Origin: Oxyruncus cristatus
Lineage: Eukaryota; Chordata; Aves; Passeriformes; Cotingidae
NCBI GenBank assembly: GCA_013399855.1
Contig: VXAY01001039.1
Span: 803,807-867,806, forward strand
DNA length: 64,000 bases
Direction: 5' to 3'
Part shown: in pieces, positions 12,691 through 23,480 of the stretch
How positions within the stretch are numbered: position 1 is the stretch's first letter
How the letters are laid out: each line of letters starts with the position of its first letter
Notes under the pieces: generated by a model
What the model saw: the letters and a program-made list of their open reading frames with translations, nothing else
Told to the model about the DNA's origin: nothing
The model's database searches: none
Made by a program: the position numbers and the translations under genes

Positions 12691-13879
12691 TTGTGCTCAC
12701 TCCTGATAACTGCTCAGAAACCACCTCTTCCTTGTATGTGGGCGACTTCACCCCTGCACGGGTGCTCACAGCAGTGTAAGCTGTCAAGCTCTGGTGTTTT
12801 GCCTGGGAATGGTGTTTTGTGTGGTGTAAGCTACATATTGTACACTGGACCTTGGTTTTCATCCAAGGTGTTTCAAGTGTGAGGCTTTCTTTTTCAGGGA
12901 GGAAAATTCCCCGTGCTTTTTTTTGCAGCTTATGAGTTACTTGATTTAGTTTCCTCAGAGAAATTGGAGAAGTGTTCTTGACAGGTGGAGAGATGGGGAT
13001 GTATTTGGCTGGTTTTAACTAGCTTACTTCATTAGCCCTTGCTGGGTGGAGTTGGGAGGATGTGCATATGCCTCTTTAAAAGGTAAATGGGGAAAAAAAA
13101 AAAGAAGGCTGGAATGATGCTGTTTAAGTAAGGGAGACGATAATCTAGTAACCCAGAAAGCAATCTTACACTTCTACTGTAAGAGAGATGAAAACTATTT
13201 TAATGAAATAATGATGGAAAACAGATGGCAAACAGTTAGCAACTGAAATATTTTTGAACACTAAAAAATAAGTGTCAAACACATGTCCTATAATGTAATT
13301 ATTGCTAAAAGCATAACATGTCAGAATATGATTTAAAATGTTGAAGTCTCTTTTTATATATAATTCAACCTTAATCTCTTGGGTTTTGGTTAATAGACTT
13401 TAATCTTGATAAATTAAGGGCTTAGAAGTTTTGACGACTAGAAGTTACTGCCACTTTCCTTAGACAAGTGAATGTGACACCAATGCCCCACTCCAGAAAG
13501 GCACTGCGGTTGGCAGACATTCATAGCTTTAATATGCAGTCTTGGAAGACTACCTGTTTTGAATTCATGAGCTCTCAGTTTGTTGTTGGTGATTGGGGAA
13601 AATCGCCCGCACAGGTGAGGTGGTTGGGGCTGCAGGGTGGGCAGGGCAGCTCCGGCTCAAGCCGTGGTGTCTGGCCGAGGTGTGAGGCTGCACCTGCCTT
13701 GGGGAGCACCCAGCTTCAGAATGCAGCAGGCTTGTATCTACCAGGAGCCAACAAGCACTGCCACTTGAGCTGCTGCAGGTGTCATCGCAGTGAAGTGTGC
13801 CTGGCAGTGGTGTCCTCTCCCCACCGTGAAAGCTGTACTTGAGTATCTGCAAGGAGTTGAGATGATGGTTACAGTTTTG

Positions 13880-14010
13880 CTATGCTGTGCTTATGGTTGG
13901 GTCTTCTTTTGGTACTTTAAACTGTTTACATAAATCATGCAAATAAAACGTTCATAAGAAAGGGTGCTTTAAATAGAATAATTTAAATATGAGGTAATTG
14001 TACCCCAATT
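13880..14010. promoter_or_regulatory. candidate regulatory element with forkhead and octamer words
   Basis: A perfect forkhead core TGTTTACA (13923-13930) lies six bases before a perfect POU octamer ATGCAAAT (13937-13944), followed by an AT-rich stretch with TTTAAAT words. Neighbouring sequence is plain. The two full-consensus words close together suggest, but do not prove, an enhancer. Confidence 0.3.
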
Positions 14011-14067
14011 CACACCCTACCCCTGTTTCCCTACTGGGCAACAGGACTTGATCACTTCATTGAGAAA

Positions 14068-14150
14068 AAGCTTTTTCTTTTTTTTTTGAGGGATGTTTTT
14101 AGTTTATTGTGTGGCTGGTTTTGTTGTTTGTTTGTTTTCTTGTTAAGGTT
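14068..14150 (+). repeat. T/G-rich low-complexity tract
   Basis: A long T run followed by GTTTTGTTGTTTGTTTG-type sequence. It belongs to the same family of G/T-biased tracts found throughout the window. Confidence 0.5.
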
Positions 14151-16175
14151 CATTTTCAGCTGCTTTTAGCTACAGTTGTTACCACTTTCCATGACTGCCT
14201 GGTCTCTGCATCAATGAAAGGAACACTGGGAGGCTGTGTGGGAGGGCCAGGACCTGCCTTTGGGCTCAGCTCAACAGGCATCACGCTGTGACACTTTACT
14301 CAGGGTCTTCAGGCACCTTGCAGTTGACCCAAAGGACAAAGAGCATTTTTGTACACCTCAGAACAGTGCACCAACCTGGTTTTCCAGGAACCCTTTTTTT
14401 CTTCTGTAGAATATTCTTCTGCATGTTGACAAGTGTACAAGAGAAATTATTTTTCTGAGTTTTTATATTTACATAACATAGACAAAAAAAATGCACAGGT
14501 ACATGTGTCTGAACACGTTATCCAAGTCCAGTTGAACTGAATACTCCTTACCAACCTCACTTGATTCAATACTGAACTTGCTGACACGTGGCATCAGCCA
14601 CTGTGCCACTGGCTGGTGGCATCACTTTTAGAAAATAAGCTGGAGTATGTGGAACTGTGGAAGCTTTGGTGCAAGCAATACAAGGCTTTGACTGTGGTGC
14701 CCTGCCCCTTTCCCACTGCCAACAGGAACCACAGAGGGGAAGGTGTGTGGGTGTGCTGCGTCCCATCTGTGCCACTGCTCACTGTCTTCCAAAGGGAGAG
14801 AGAACTTGTGTCCTGGAGGTGGTGCTGACCATACCACTTACACAGGGTTGATGGGCATCAGGAAAGGTAGGGTGATGTGGAAGGAAGGGGCCCTCACTAC
14901 ACTGTAGTGGCTATCTCTAGTATGGGGCAGCATCTCTTACGGTTTTTCATTCACTTCTTCACGTCAGGAATACACAATCCCATTAATACTGAGGGAGCTG
15001 TACCATGATGCCCAGTATGAAAATCCTGGTGTGTGAGAAGGATGGACAATACCTGTTTCCATCCTGTGGTTTTATGCTGTCAGGAGGACTTAAACCTCTC
15101 TGTTCCCTCCTGCCTGTTACTCCCACCCTTATGCAGTGGTAGCATAAATATTTCTGCAGGTGCACAATGAATCAGATGGTGAACTGATGAAGATGAAAAC
15201 AAAACCCCCTTTTCTGTATAGTTTCTTCCTTCTCCCCCTCTGACTCTTGGATTAGTTCCCTTGTCTGCTTCCCTGTGTGGCTGCACCAGTCACCATGTGA
15301 GCACCACATGGGCAGTAGCAGAGGACTCAGAGCTGTGTGGCAGGCAGGTGGAGGCAGGAAAGAGACTTTTAACTGGCACGTCTGCCTAGGAAAGTCAGAT
15401 GGATCCACAGCCTCACAATTAGCAGAAAATAATAAACCTAGCTCGTAAATAGATTGGATCAAGTGATTAAAACCACAATATTTTGATTTACATAAACTTG
15501 TTTTCCTATTACTACCAGGGCATCTATTGCTGGGGGCAGGTAGATTCTCAGTAAATTAAAACCTAAATTGTATGTAACCTTCCCTACATTGTCTGTTATT
15601 GCAGCTTCTGGAACTGGTCAGGAGTCCTGAAAACAAGAACCAAACAAAGGGAGTTTAGATCTGCAGGTCTCTGCTCATGCATTACTTCAGCTGGTTCCTG
15701 CCTAAAGCCCTTCGCCACTTGTATTCTCTTAGGAGGCTGGAGGCCTCTGCCATCTCCAGCGATATGACCTGGAGAAGTGAAGTGGTGCTTGAAGACCAGC
15801 TGTATTGCTGGTCTGTGGTTGAGTGCACTGGGGAAGCATGGCAGGACCAGGGCTACCCACCACAGAAAGTAGCCCCCCAGCAACCCCCATTCCTCCCCAT
15901 GCTGCCTGGTGGTGTTGTAGGGTTGGGATGGGTATTTTGGGATTGATGGAGAACCTGAGCCTTTTAAAGCTCCCTGGTACGTCCTGCAAGGTGGGAGGTA
16001 GTGCATGAACTGGCACTGGAACCAGCTGTGCTAAATCCTGCTGGTTAGTTCTATTTTGGACAAAGTTCCCTCCCCCTCTTTGAGGCTCCTAGAAGTATGT
16101 GCAGAAGGTGACTTTGGTTTCCATAGACTAGAAGCCCTAATGTGGATCTTAGGAGACATGCTTTTTTTTCTTTAG

Positions 16176-16374
16176 GACAGACTGTGTTTCAACTCAAATG
16201 GATTACTTCCTTTTCTGTCAAACCAGGTCGTGGGAACTTTACAGTGGACAGTCAGGCAGGAGGTGGCACTGCGCTGGAAGCCCATCCTCCCCTGTGGCTG
16301 GTATGGCTAGAGGATACCTCTAGCACACCTATTGCTGTAGGAAAATGCCGCAGTGTATTGTCACGAAGTGTGCG
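16176..16374 (+). other. weak exon-like segment
   Basis: A good acceptor (T8CTTTAG ending at 16175) and a good donor (TGCG then GTAAGA, intron from 16375) frame 199 bases. One frame is open across the whole segment and meets a stop exactly at the donor. The translation shows no recognisable domain, the segment holds an eight-base-arm inverted repeat (16306-16324), and the adjacent GC-rich region has open frames on both strands. I regard it as a chance or at most a cryptic exon. Confidence 0.15.
16306..16324. repeat. short perfect inverted repeat
   Basis: Arms GCTAGAGG (16306-16313) and CCTCTAGC (16317-16324) are perfect reverse complements around a three-base spacer ATA. It is short and may be chance. 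No partner structure surrounds it. Confidence 0.55.
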
Positions 16375-16459
16375 GTAAGATGCAAAACCAAAACCTGGAA
16401 GGCGGAACCAGGCTCCAGTTTGCAGAAGTAAAGTATTCCTGCTAGCATCTGTTCTTCCC

Positions 16460-16760
16460 ACCCTTCCTGCAGGGAGCCAGTGGCTGGTGGGCGACCTCCC
16501 GTTGGTGCCCGCACGGGGCAGGCAGTCCAGCGCAGGCGGATTCTTTCCGGGAGCCATGGCCTCCACCTTGGCCAGTTGGCAACAGCCCCTGGCTCTGTGC
16601 CTCTCCCGCTCCCTGCTCAATTTTCGCAGCTTTGGAGCCTCGTTTGGGGGCTGAAGCACTGCGGAAGCAGCGGTGCCAAAAGGGTGCCTTTTGCATGTTG
16701 TGCAGTCCTGGTGCAGTGGTAGTCCTGGTTGGTGGCTGTGGCTCCTGGGCACCGTGATAG
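16460..16760. other. GC-rich patch without a recognised gene
   Basis: Composition rises sharply and CpG is locally more frequent than in the flanks, though far from the density at the left edge. Open frames overlap on both strands, including the longest ORF of the window (179 aa, minus, 16252-16791), which is low in recognisable motifs and rich in Arg, Pro, Ala and Gly as expected of random GC-rich translation. It could be a small intragenic CpG cluster. I see no splice or promoter evidence specific enough to call more. Confidence 0.4.
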
Positions 16761-18658
16761 CAAACATAACCCTTATTACCAGACTAAGCATGTTTTCTAA
16801 CTGCTAGCTGCGATTTAAAATATTTTTCGTTGTGTTTCTTAAGGACCATGACGTGCGGTGTTTCTTGGATCTGTATTTTTAGGGGTGTTTTGTTACTCTG
16901 GGTGCGGGGGCTGGAACGAACAGAACAGCCTGCGAGTGGCCGTATCCCCTTGGGAGGGTAGAATAAGTTGCTCTGGCTGGCTCGTGGGTGTAGATGACTT
17001 ACATCTGTGGGGTGCCTTGTGGTCCTGTGGAATTAAATGTTCTCCCTGTTTATTTTGCACATATAAATTGTTAAAGGATGTCATCTCCCTTTGTGCCTTA
17101 TGTGAATGAGGTGCCACAGCCCTGTTGAACAGAAGTGCATAAACCACTCATCTTCAGGTTTTGCAGAAAATTTCCCTAAATAAAACCAAGTGAGAACCTT
17201 AAACTGGACAGTATTGGTGTGCATTTAAGTGTGGACAGTCTAAGCCATCTCAGTGAGGTATTCTACTGAAACATTCCTAAATACCTGAAGGTAACAAGTA
17301 CATACATATGCAGGTGACCTTGGTCTAGATTTTGTCCTGATGTTGTGAGCAGATCTTGCTGTTTAGGGTGCCATACAGCATAAAGATTTTCACAAAGAAA
17401 ACCATGTTCAAGTCGAAGTACAGCTGGTAGCTTCATACACAGATATTCTGTATTGCCAACCTTTATTGTAAACCAGCTTTTAATAGCTCCAATTAATTTT
17501 TGATTAATTTTTAAAAAATCAAAATTGTTCTCAGACCTCAGCAAAAAATGATTTTTTGTTTAAAACAGACTGTCAATACCCTCATGCCTTGCCTTATTGT
17601 TCTTTCTACATTTTGTTTTTATTAAAAATTGAGTTATTGATAAATGATGTTTTCATAAAACATATACTGATTCTTGAAAATGCCTGAAACAGGCCCCTAT
17701 TCTACTACATACTATTTCTGAAAATTTTGTTTTCAAATAATATGAAATGAGATTTCCAAACATCTCCAAATTCTTCAAAGTTTTTCAAGTTTGTAGACTT
17801 ATTTCTAAAAATCAAGGGCACAGATACATTTTTGCAGGGGTTTTGCATTTTCATTTTGTGATAGGTTCTTTTAATTATATTCCAAACAAATTACCATACT
17901 GAAATCTTTCTGTGTGTCAAGATATTAAGAGTAACACAGCATAAGCCTCTTCCATTAATATTCATTGTGATATTTCATAATGGTCTCTGTTGAGCAGCAC
18001 TGATTGAATTTAGAGAAATTGTATTGTTTAAAATCCTTTTCATTAATATATTAAACTCTCACAGCATAATATTGAAATCAGTTTGTATACAGACATTTGA
18101 TTTTACTTCTCTAGCCTTATCCAAGTCAAGAGACTTTGCATCCATTAATGTCATGTTAGGGAAATTTGCACTCAAATTTGTTGGGATGCTGTATTCTGGT
18201 AGCTGCAAGAACTGTACAGGTTTCAAAAGTTATTGGTGAGACTTCAGTGTATTACAAATTAATAAAAAGTTATAGAAGGTGTTACTTATATGGAAGTAGA
18301 AAATAAATACTGGATTTTCTTTTAAAGAGGAAATTGTTGGGGGGATTTTGACTGTTAGTGAATCACTCTACCAGGCTTTGTGGTTTTAAAGCAAGAATGC
18401 ATGTACTTTAAAGCGTTTAAATTTTTTTTTTTTGTCCCATTTCACTATCAAAGGCTCTACACAAACAGAGGAAACAGGCAGATGAGGTGGTCTATGGGAG
18501 GAAATAGTTAAAAGCAGTGAAGCACAAGTTATCAAACACATAAACAAACCTCTAAAAGTAACGTTCATTTTAACATCATCGACTTACTAGTTTTAAATGT
18601 TTTTTGTGGTTGATGCCAAAGAAGAAAGAGGCGACTATGCTGTTTACTGGAAGCTGAG

Positions 18659-18692
18659 GTGGGTTTTTTTGTTTGTTTTTTTTGGTTTTTTG
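18659..18692 (+). repeat. GT-rich low-complexity tract
   Basis: GGGTTTTTTTGTTTG followed by T8 and GGTTTTTTG: only G and T over 32 bases. A sibling tract is at 18888-18911. Confidence 0.6.
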
Positions 18693-20121
18693 CCTCTTCC
18701 TGTCTGTATCCTTCGAGTTGATGGGGAAGCTGAAGGGAGGCTAATCCCTGCTTCCCAGGAGCCAAGTGGTGTGCCCCATTCTGGGGATCCAAGAAGGAAC
18801 TGGTGGTTTTCACACTCATGAATCTTTTTGTATCTTTCCAAGTTTTAGTAATTGTTAATAAAACCTGGATTGGATTAGTAGAAAGTTTCGGTTTGTTTTT
18901 TTTGTTTTTAATCCTGGAGCTGTATTTAAAAACCCCTACCTGTAGAGATCTGTGTGCACACCGCTGAGGCTTACGAGCTGTGTCATTACTAACTCCTGTG
19001 TGAGTAACTCCTGTAAAATTTTTGTAGGGAGAGAGCAAAATGGGTTTACAGCGTTCATTTAGTACCCTGCTCAAATTAGTCTGCATTAGGGTTCAAAATA
19101 TGTATAGTTGAATATTCAAGTTTCAGTCTAGCTCTTTGACAGTGTTTTTGCAGAACACAAACCACTTAAAAGCAGCTTTGGTTTTAAGTTTTGGATTTCT
19201 GTGTTGCTCTTTCTCTGTTAGCAAGCCAGGCATTGCAGGATGGGGATAATGCATGAAACTGAGAAAGCAGCTCATTTCATTGACCCCAGCCACTCAAGAA
19301 CTAGGTGATATACTGAGCACAAAGGAGGAAAATCAAAGTCACAATCCTGTAAATATTTATATAAATAGTTAGGTTAGACATAAAAACGTTTTTTCAAACT
19401 TAGTCAAACTCCTTGCACATAAAATTAAGAATCTGTGTAAATATTTGGAGTCTGGAACCTATTTCAGGTTTCTAAAATATTTAAAGTCCTTTCTAAAATA
19501 CTTTATTTTTTTTTTTAAATACTGCAAGGCCTTGTGCCGCAACAAGGTGTTGTTCAGAGAACGCAAATCCAGCTGCATGGTAACTCCTTCCTGCAGCAGC
19601 AGGCAAGGTAACAGCTGGCTCATCGACCTGCGGGAGGCTTTTGTCTACGTGTTCGGGCTCTCTCTGGCAAGAGTTAAGTGTTCAGTTAGAGGGCAGGAGG
19701 CTTGGCTTTGGGTCACTGAACTCCAGGCTGCGGTTGTCTGATTCAGCTAATTCTTCCCCTCCAGACTTCTCAAGTAACTTCGAACAGATTGCTTGGACTC
19801 CGAGTGCCTGCGTGTCCCAGTAATAAAACAGGGTTAATTACGCCATTTTCCGTCTCTTGCCTGGACTTCCCTAGTTGGTGTGCAGAAGTCAGTTTTACAG
19901 TGCTACTGTAAGATAAATAATTTTTGAGGTCCCTGGAAGTACAGATGTTCTGCTACCTGGAATGGGGAAGGATTTTTGTAGGCTCTCAAAAGCTCAGCAT
20001 GTATCAGTCTTTGTCTTGAGAACTGTGGTTTTTACTTACTTTATTAGCTCCTGGTGTGAAGGAAGTGATGTTATCCTAGCAACCTGCTGTCTTCATTTGG
20101 GCTTTCAGCATATTTTCTGTA

Positions 20122-20136
20122 TGTGTGTGTGTGTGT
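20122..20136. repeat. (TG)n microsatellite
   Basis: About seven to eight TG units running into ACACGTATATAT. A potentially polymorphic short tandem repeat. Confidence 0.8.
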
Positions 20137-20237
20137 ACACGTATATATTTTCTTAGTAGTAAGTGACTGAAAACATGTGCAAGCCAGCCATGTGCTGATG
20201 TTGCACTGACTCCAGCTCTCATCCACCCGCCCACTTT

Positions 20238-20253
20238 CCTTCCTTCCTTCCTT
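20238..20253. repeat. (CCTT)4 microsatellite
   Basis: Four exact CCTT units. Purine/pyrimidine strand-biased short tandem repeat. Confidence 0.8.
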
Positions 20254-20880
20254 GGAGAGCTGGCAAACAAATTACAGCCTCAACGTGTGTGCTGCTCAGG
20301 CAACGGCCCGCTGGGGAAATGGATGGGGGAGAACATTTGGATGCCAGATCAGTGTCTCATTAGGCATTTCTTAGTGTATTTTACAAGTCTGCAGACAAAC
20401 AGTAGTTAAGACTCAGATGGAGAAAAATTTATACGTTCCCTGCAGGAAAGGGGGGGGCTGGGGAGTCTGTTGGGGATTGCAGGGGTGTTGCTGCTGCACC
20501 CAGGCAAGTCCCACATGGCCATTCAGAAATTCAGTAACATGTCCTAAAAGCTGATGGGTGTGAGGGGGTTGGTCCCCCTCCTGATGACAGATTGCAAAAT
20601 GCCAGATTAATTCATTACTTTCTGCTTAGAGATAAGGTCCTGCACAAAATGTACATATGTGGTACAAGTGTGAAATTGGGCTCAGTCTAGCCCAAACCTG
20701 CTCAATGAATAGTAATTTGCAAAGTCATGTGACTGAATCAGATGACTTCAAATGTGTTTTTAAGTGAGGGTTAAAGGAAACATTAAGCTTATGTTTCCTT
20801 GTTGCTGTCATTGCTGTTTTACCATATTAGAGTCTTAATGGTAATGTTTTCCTTTCTTTTTCACAAACAAGATGACCTTG

Positions 20881-21420
20881 GCAGTTAATGACCTGCTTAC
20901 AGTCCTTGGCACAGCTCTGCCGGGGAGGGGGCATTCGTCATATTTATTCCGTAATTTCACGTTACAGAAGGAGATGCTCAACGCTGGCTGTGAGGAGGCA
21001 GCAAGTGAAGCAGCATAAAGGGACCTCACATCTAGGAGAAGGAAGAGGGTGTGCCCCCATTTTAAAGGGAGTTCCGTCCCCCCCCCAGTAGAGGTGCAGA
21101 AGGACCCAGAATGTGGAAAACAGGATGCAGAAGCTGGGGCTCGGGGAAAGGCCGTGGTGTGGGCTGTTTTGGGGTGGGTCTGTGTGCAGCAGTGGTGGCA
21201 GCAACAGCCCAGCTGCCTGACACTGTGGAGGCAGGGAAGAGCAGCTGGTCCCTCACCAGAACACTTGGGTGCTTTTTGCCAGGCAGGTGGAAGCTGAACG
21301 GCTTCACTTCAGCAGAAGAAAACTTGCCCCTCAGCACCCGTGTAACCACACAGTGCAGACCACTGCACAGCAACAGGGGACTGATGGGGTGAGGAGGCAC
21401 ATGGGCCAGCAGCCCTGCTA
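20881..21420. other. GC-richer patch, no gene recognised
   Basis: Higher GC than its flanks, with a C10 run near 21080. ORFs of 60-112 aa are open in several overlapping frames on both strands, so none is credible. No CR1 terminal motif, LTR ends or RNA structure was recognised. Function unknown. Confidence 0.4.
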
Positions 21421-22390
21421 CTGCCTCATCTACCCTTCAGCAGATAAACAGTTAAGCATGGTTCTACATCCTCTATATATCAAAAAAACCCATAAATAAA
21501 TGGTACCATGCCTTCCTGGCCCACATCACACTTGCTGGCCAGAGAAATGTTGAGCGTGCTTGGTCTCCACTTGGTGTCATGCTCTGCCCCTGAGTATTGC
21601 AGCTGTGGTGATGCAGTCAGAAGCTTAATGAATAAAACCAAAGCTCAAAAGTCTTAGGTCTAAGTTTTCTGATGGTGTTTTTTGGGAGGAGAGAGGGATC
21701 ATGAGTTGTCCTTTTTTTAATCTGCAGTAACCATTCAGAGGGGTGTTACATGTGAACACTACTGTGGGAATGGTAAGAGGGTGCTTTGGGAAGAGTTTCT
21801 GACTTTGGAGTGAGTAATTTACTTTTTAGGTTGATTGGGTTTTTTTCAGTGGTATTGGCTGTGAGGGAGGCCCAGGCAGTGGTGGGCTCCTGTTATGGGT
21901 GATGTGGCCACTGAGGGGGCAGCAGGGAGGCTGCCACCCCATGAGCAGTAATTTTATTTATGTTGGTCTCCTTTCAAACTGTCACAGTAAACCTATTTTC
22001 CTTGGCACTTTGTAAATCATTATATAGGATTAGGCTTTTTACCAGCCTTTAAGAATTTTGCAGTCATTTTAAAGAATTTCTCCCTCCCTGGCTCAGCCAA
22101 GTGATTCCTGTTCTTGCTGGTATTCCTCGCTATTTAAATAATGCTGGGCCTGATTAGGAGGAAATGGTCTTTGGAAGGCAACCGACATTTTTCAAAAGCA
22201 CTGTTCCACAAAGGAGACTTTGAACTGTGCAAAGGCTTTAAAAGTTAAATAATATTTTGAATGTTAGAGTTCTAATGTTTTCCTATTGTCATGGGAGACT
22301 TGGATTGAGTCCCAGGATTGTGGTTAACTTTGCCTCCACACTTAGGCCTTATTTATTACCACTGAGGAGATGAACTTAGCTACTTCACCT
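21421..22390. other. non-coding sequence
   Basis: Plain intronic-looking sequence. The part at 22080-22220 has mixed composition with CTATTTAAATAATG and TTTGGAAGGC words and might be conserved, but I have no firm marker for it. No gene or repeat was recognised. Confidence 0.4.
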
Positions 22391-22530
22391 CCTTTTTTTT
22401 TTTTTTAACTCTTAAAATTGAGACACCTTTTTTAATTTTTTTTTTTTTTTTTAAAGAGCCTAAAGTTTGGTTTTTTTTTTTTNNNNNNNNNNNNNNNNNN
22501 NNNNTTTGGTTTTTTTTTTTTTTTTTTTAA
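22391..22530. repeat. poly-T rich tract containing an assembly gap
   Basis: Several long T runs surround 22 N (22483-22504). The flanks on both sides are TTTGG followed by T runs, so the gap is almost certainly an unresolved homopolymer and its true length is unknown. The two ORFs crossing it on the minus strand (poly-Lys) are artefacts. Confidence 0.8.
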
Positions 22531-22870
22531 GGGAGGGGTGAGGAGGATGATCCATCTCTTGGGGGCACCGGGGGCTGTGGCAAGGCTGCTGGTGCCCCAG
22601 GGCACCCCATGTCCCTCCCTCTGAGCCCTGTGGTGAGGGTGTGAGGCTCCCTGTGGCACCTCTGGAATGAAAGCAGTGGAAGTAATTAAAAAAAGTCATG
22701 TGGAAGGATCAGAGGAACGCTGTGTGCTCCTGAGGTGCAGGCGGCTGAGCTGCTCTCCCTGTGTGCCCGTGGCAGAGCCTTGGCACTGCCCTGGCCAGGG
22801 CTGGGCACAGGGGCTGTGGGGAGCTGGGCGGGTGAGAGCAGCCCTGTGTTCCCCTTATGAAGTGGAAAAG
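22531..22870. other. GC-rich sequence next to the CR1 remnant
   Basis: GC-rich, G- and C-run-bearing sequence leading up to the CR1 terminal motif. Part may be a badly decayed 5' portion of the same CR1 insertion, but I cannot align it to the CR1 consensus by eye. ORFs on both strands (plus 22667-23197, minus 22709-23098) overlap and run through it. They are not credible genes. Confidence 0.35.
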
Positions 22871-22913
22871 TGGAAAGGTCCCTTCCGACCCAAACTGTTC
22901 CATTATTCTATGG
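22871..22913 (+). mobile_element. CR1 LINE 3'-terminal remnant
   Basis: The sequence TGGAAAGGTCCCTTCCGACC followed by CAAACTGTTCC and ATTCTATG closely matches the conserved 3' end of avian CR1 retrotransposons (consensus of the form GGTCCCTTCCAACCCAAACC, then ATTCTATG units). CR1 copies are typically 5'-truncated and end in one or a few ATTCTATG-like units without poly-A, as here. Only the 3' end is recognisable; no reverse transcriptase remains. This is the best taxonomic clue in the window and suggests a bird or another sauropsid. Confidence 0.75.
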
Positions 22914-23209
22914 AGCCTGTGAGCTTTGGCAAGGGGTGGCTGAAGGGGCCTCTGACAGGGGTTGCAGCTCAGGTTTGTGGCTCTCACAAACAAGTCCATT
23001 TTCATACAGGGACCTACTGCAGCCACAGTAAAGGAGTGGTTTTGATAGAACAAGATTGTTTTAGGAATAAAGTTAATACTATAAGGGCATTTATGCACTT
23101 ACTAAACTCTAGGAAAGAAAGCTGCATGAACTATGATACTAAAATTTGCCATGCTGTTACATGCTGGTCAAATCATGGCCTTCGTTGTCAGGCATAGGTT
23201 TTTCCTGTC

Positions 23210-23480
23210 GTCATTCTCCCCTGGGGATTTATTTGGCATGAAGTATGATTTATTTGGCATCACGTAATCTGTGTGTGGTAGTCATGAACCCTTGCTTTGA
23301 GGACGCGGGGTCTGGGGCTGCCGTTGGTCGGTGCAGTCTCCCAGGGCCCATCTTCCATTACTGTGTACTTCCTGCCCGTTCCCAGGAGCCTAATTATTAA
23401 TATAATTATATGTAATAATGGCTTATCAGAACAGATTACGTTAGTGGAACTTGCTTTTACCATAAGTCAGTGTATGTTAA
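23210..23480. promoter_or_regulatory. candidate regulatory element with phased TTGGCA repeats
   Basis: A 14-base word GATTTATTTGGCAT occurs at 23226-23239 and again at 23247-23260, exactly 21 bases apart, each containing the NFI half-site TTGGCA. About 130 bases downstream comes a homeodomain-like AT-rich segment with TAATTATTAATATAATTA words (23391-23408) and a GATA-type TTATCA. Phased sites spaced two helical turns apart, together with homeodomain cores, are suggestive of a cis-regulatory module. Evidence is motif-based only. Confidence 0.3.
23226..23260 (+). repeat. 14-bp direct repeat, 21-bp period
   Basis: Two exact copies of GATTTATTTGGCAT separated by seven bases (GAAGTAT). See the surrounding regulatory candidate. 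Confidence 0.85.

Larger units (their letters stand above)
12691..16175. other. non-coding, probably intronic sequence
   Basis: Mixed-composition non-coding sequence. A GC-richer patch at 13600-13830 carries overlapping ORFs on both strands (plus 13468-13842; minus 13565-13852), the usual sign of stop-poor GC-rich DNA and not of a gene. The same applies at 14566-14851 and 15596-16016, where four or more overlapping frames are open. A T/G-rich low-complexity tract lies at 14068-14150. No domain, RNA gene or transposon was recognised. Confidence 0.55.
16761..20880. other. AT-rich non-coding, probably intronic sequence
   Basis: Strongly AT-rich between about 17500 and 18600, with T runs (18422-18433), GT-rich tracts (18659-18692 and 18888-18911) and two microsatellites (20122-20136 and 20238-20253). 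The segment 19530-19870 is more complex in composition and could be regulatory, but carries no diagnostic motif. The 173-aa minus-strand ORF (18565-19086) runs through the GT-rich tract and is Lys/Gln-rich because of it, so it is rejected as a gene. Confidence 0.55.

Noticed and set aside
16252..16791. 179-aa minus-strand ORF, the longest in the window
   Set aside because: It lies in a GC-rich patch where other frames on both strands are open too, has no recognisable domain and crosses splice-like sites. It is best explained by low stop-codon density.
18565..19086. 173-aa minus-strand ORF
   Set aside because: It reads through the GT-rich tract (as Lys/Thr/Gln-rich repeats) and lacks any domain.
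22432..22699. Two minus-strand ORFs crossing the N gap
   Set aside because: They consist of poly-Lys from T runs and undefined residues; artefacts.
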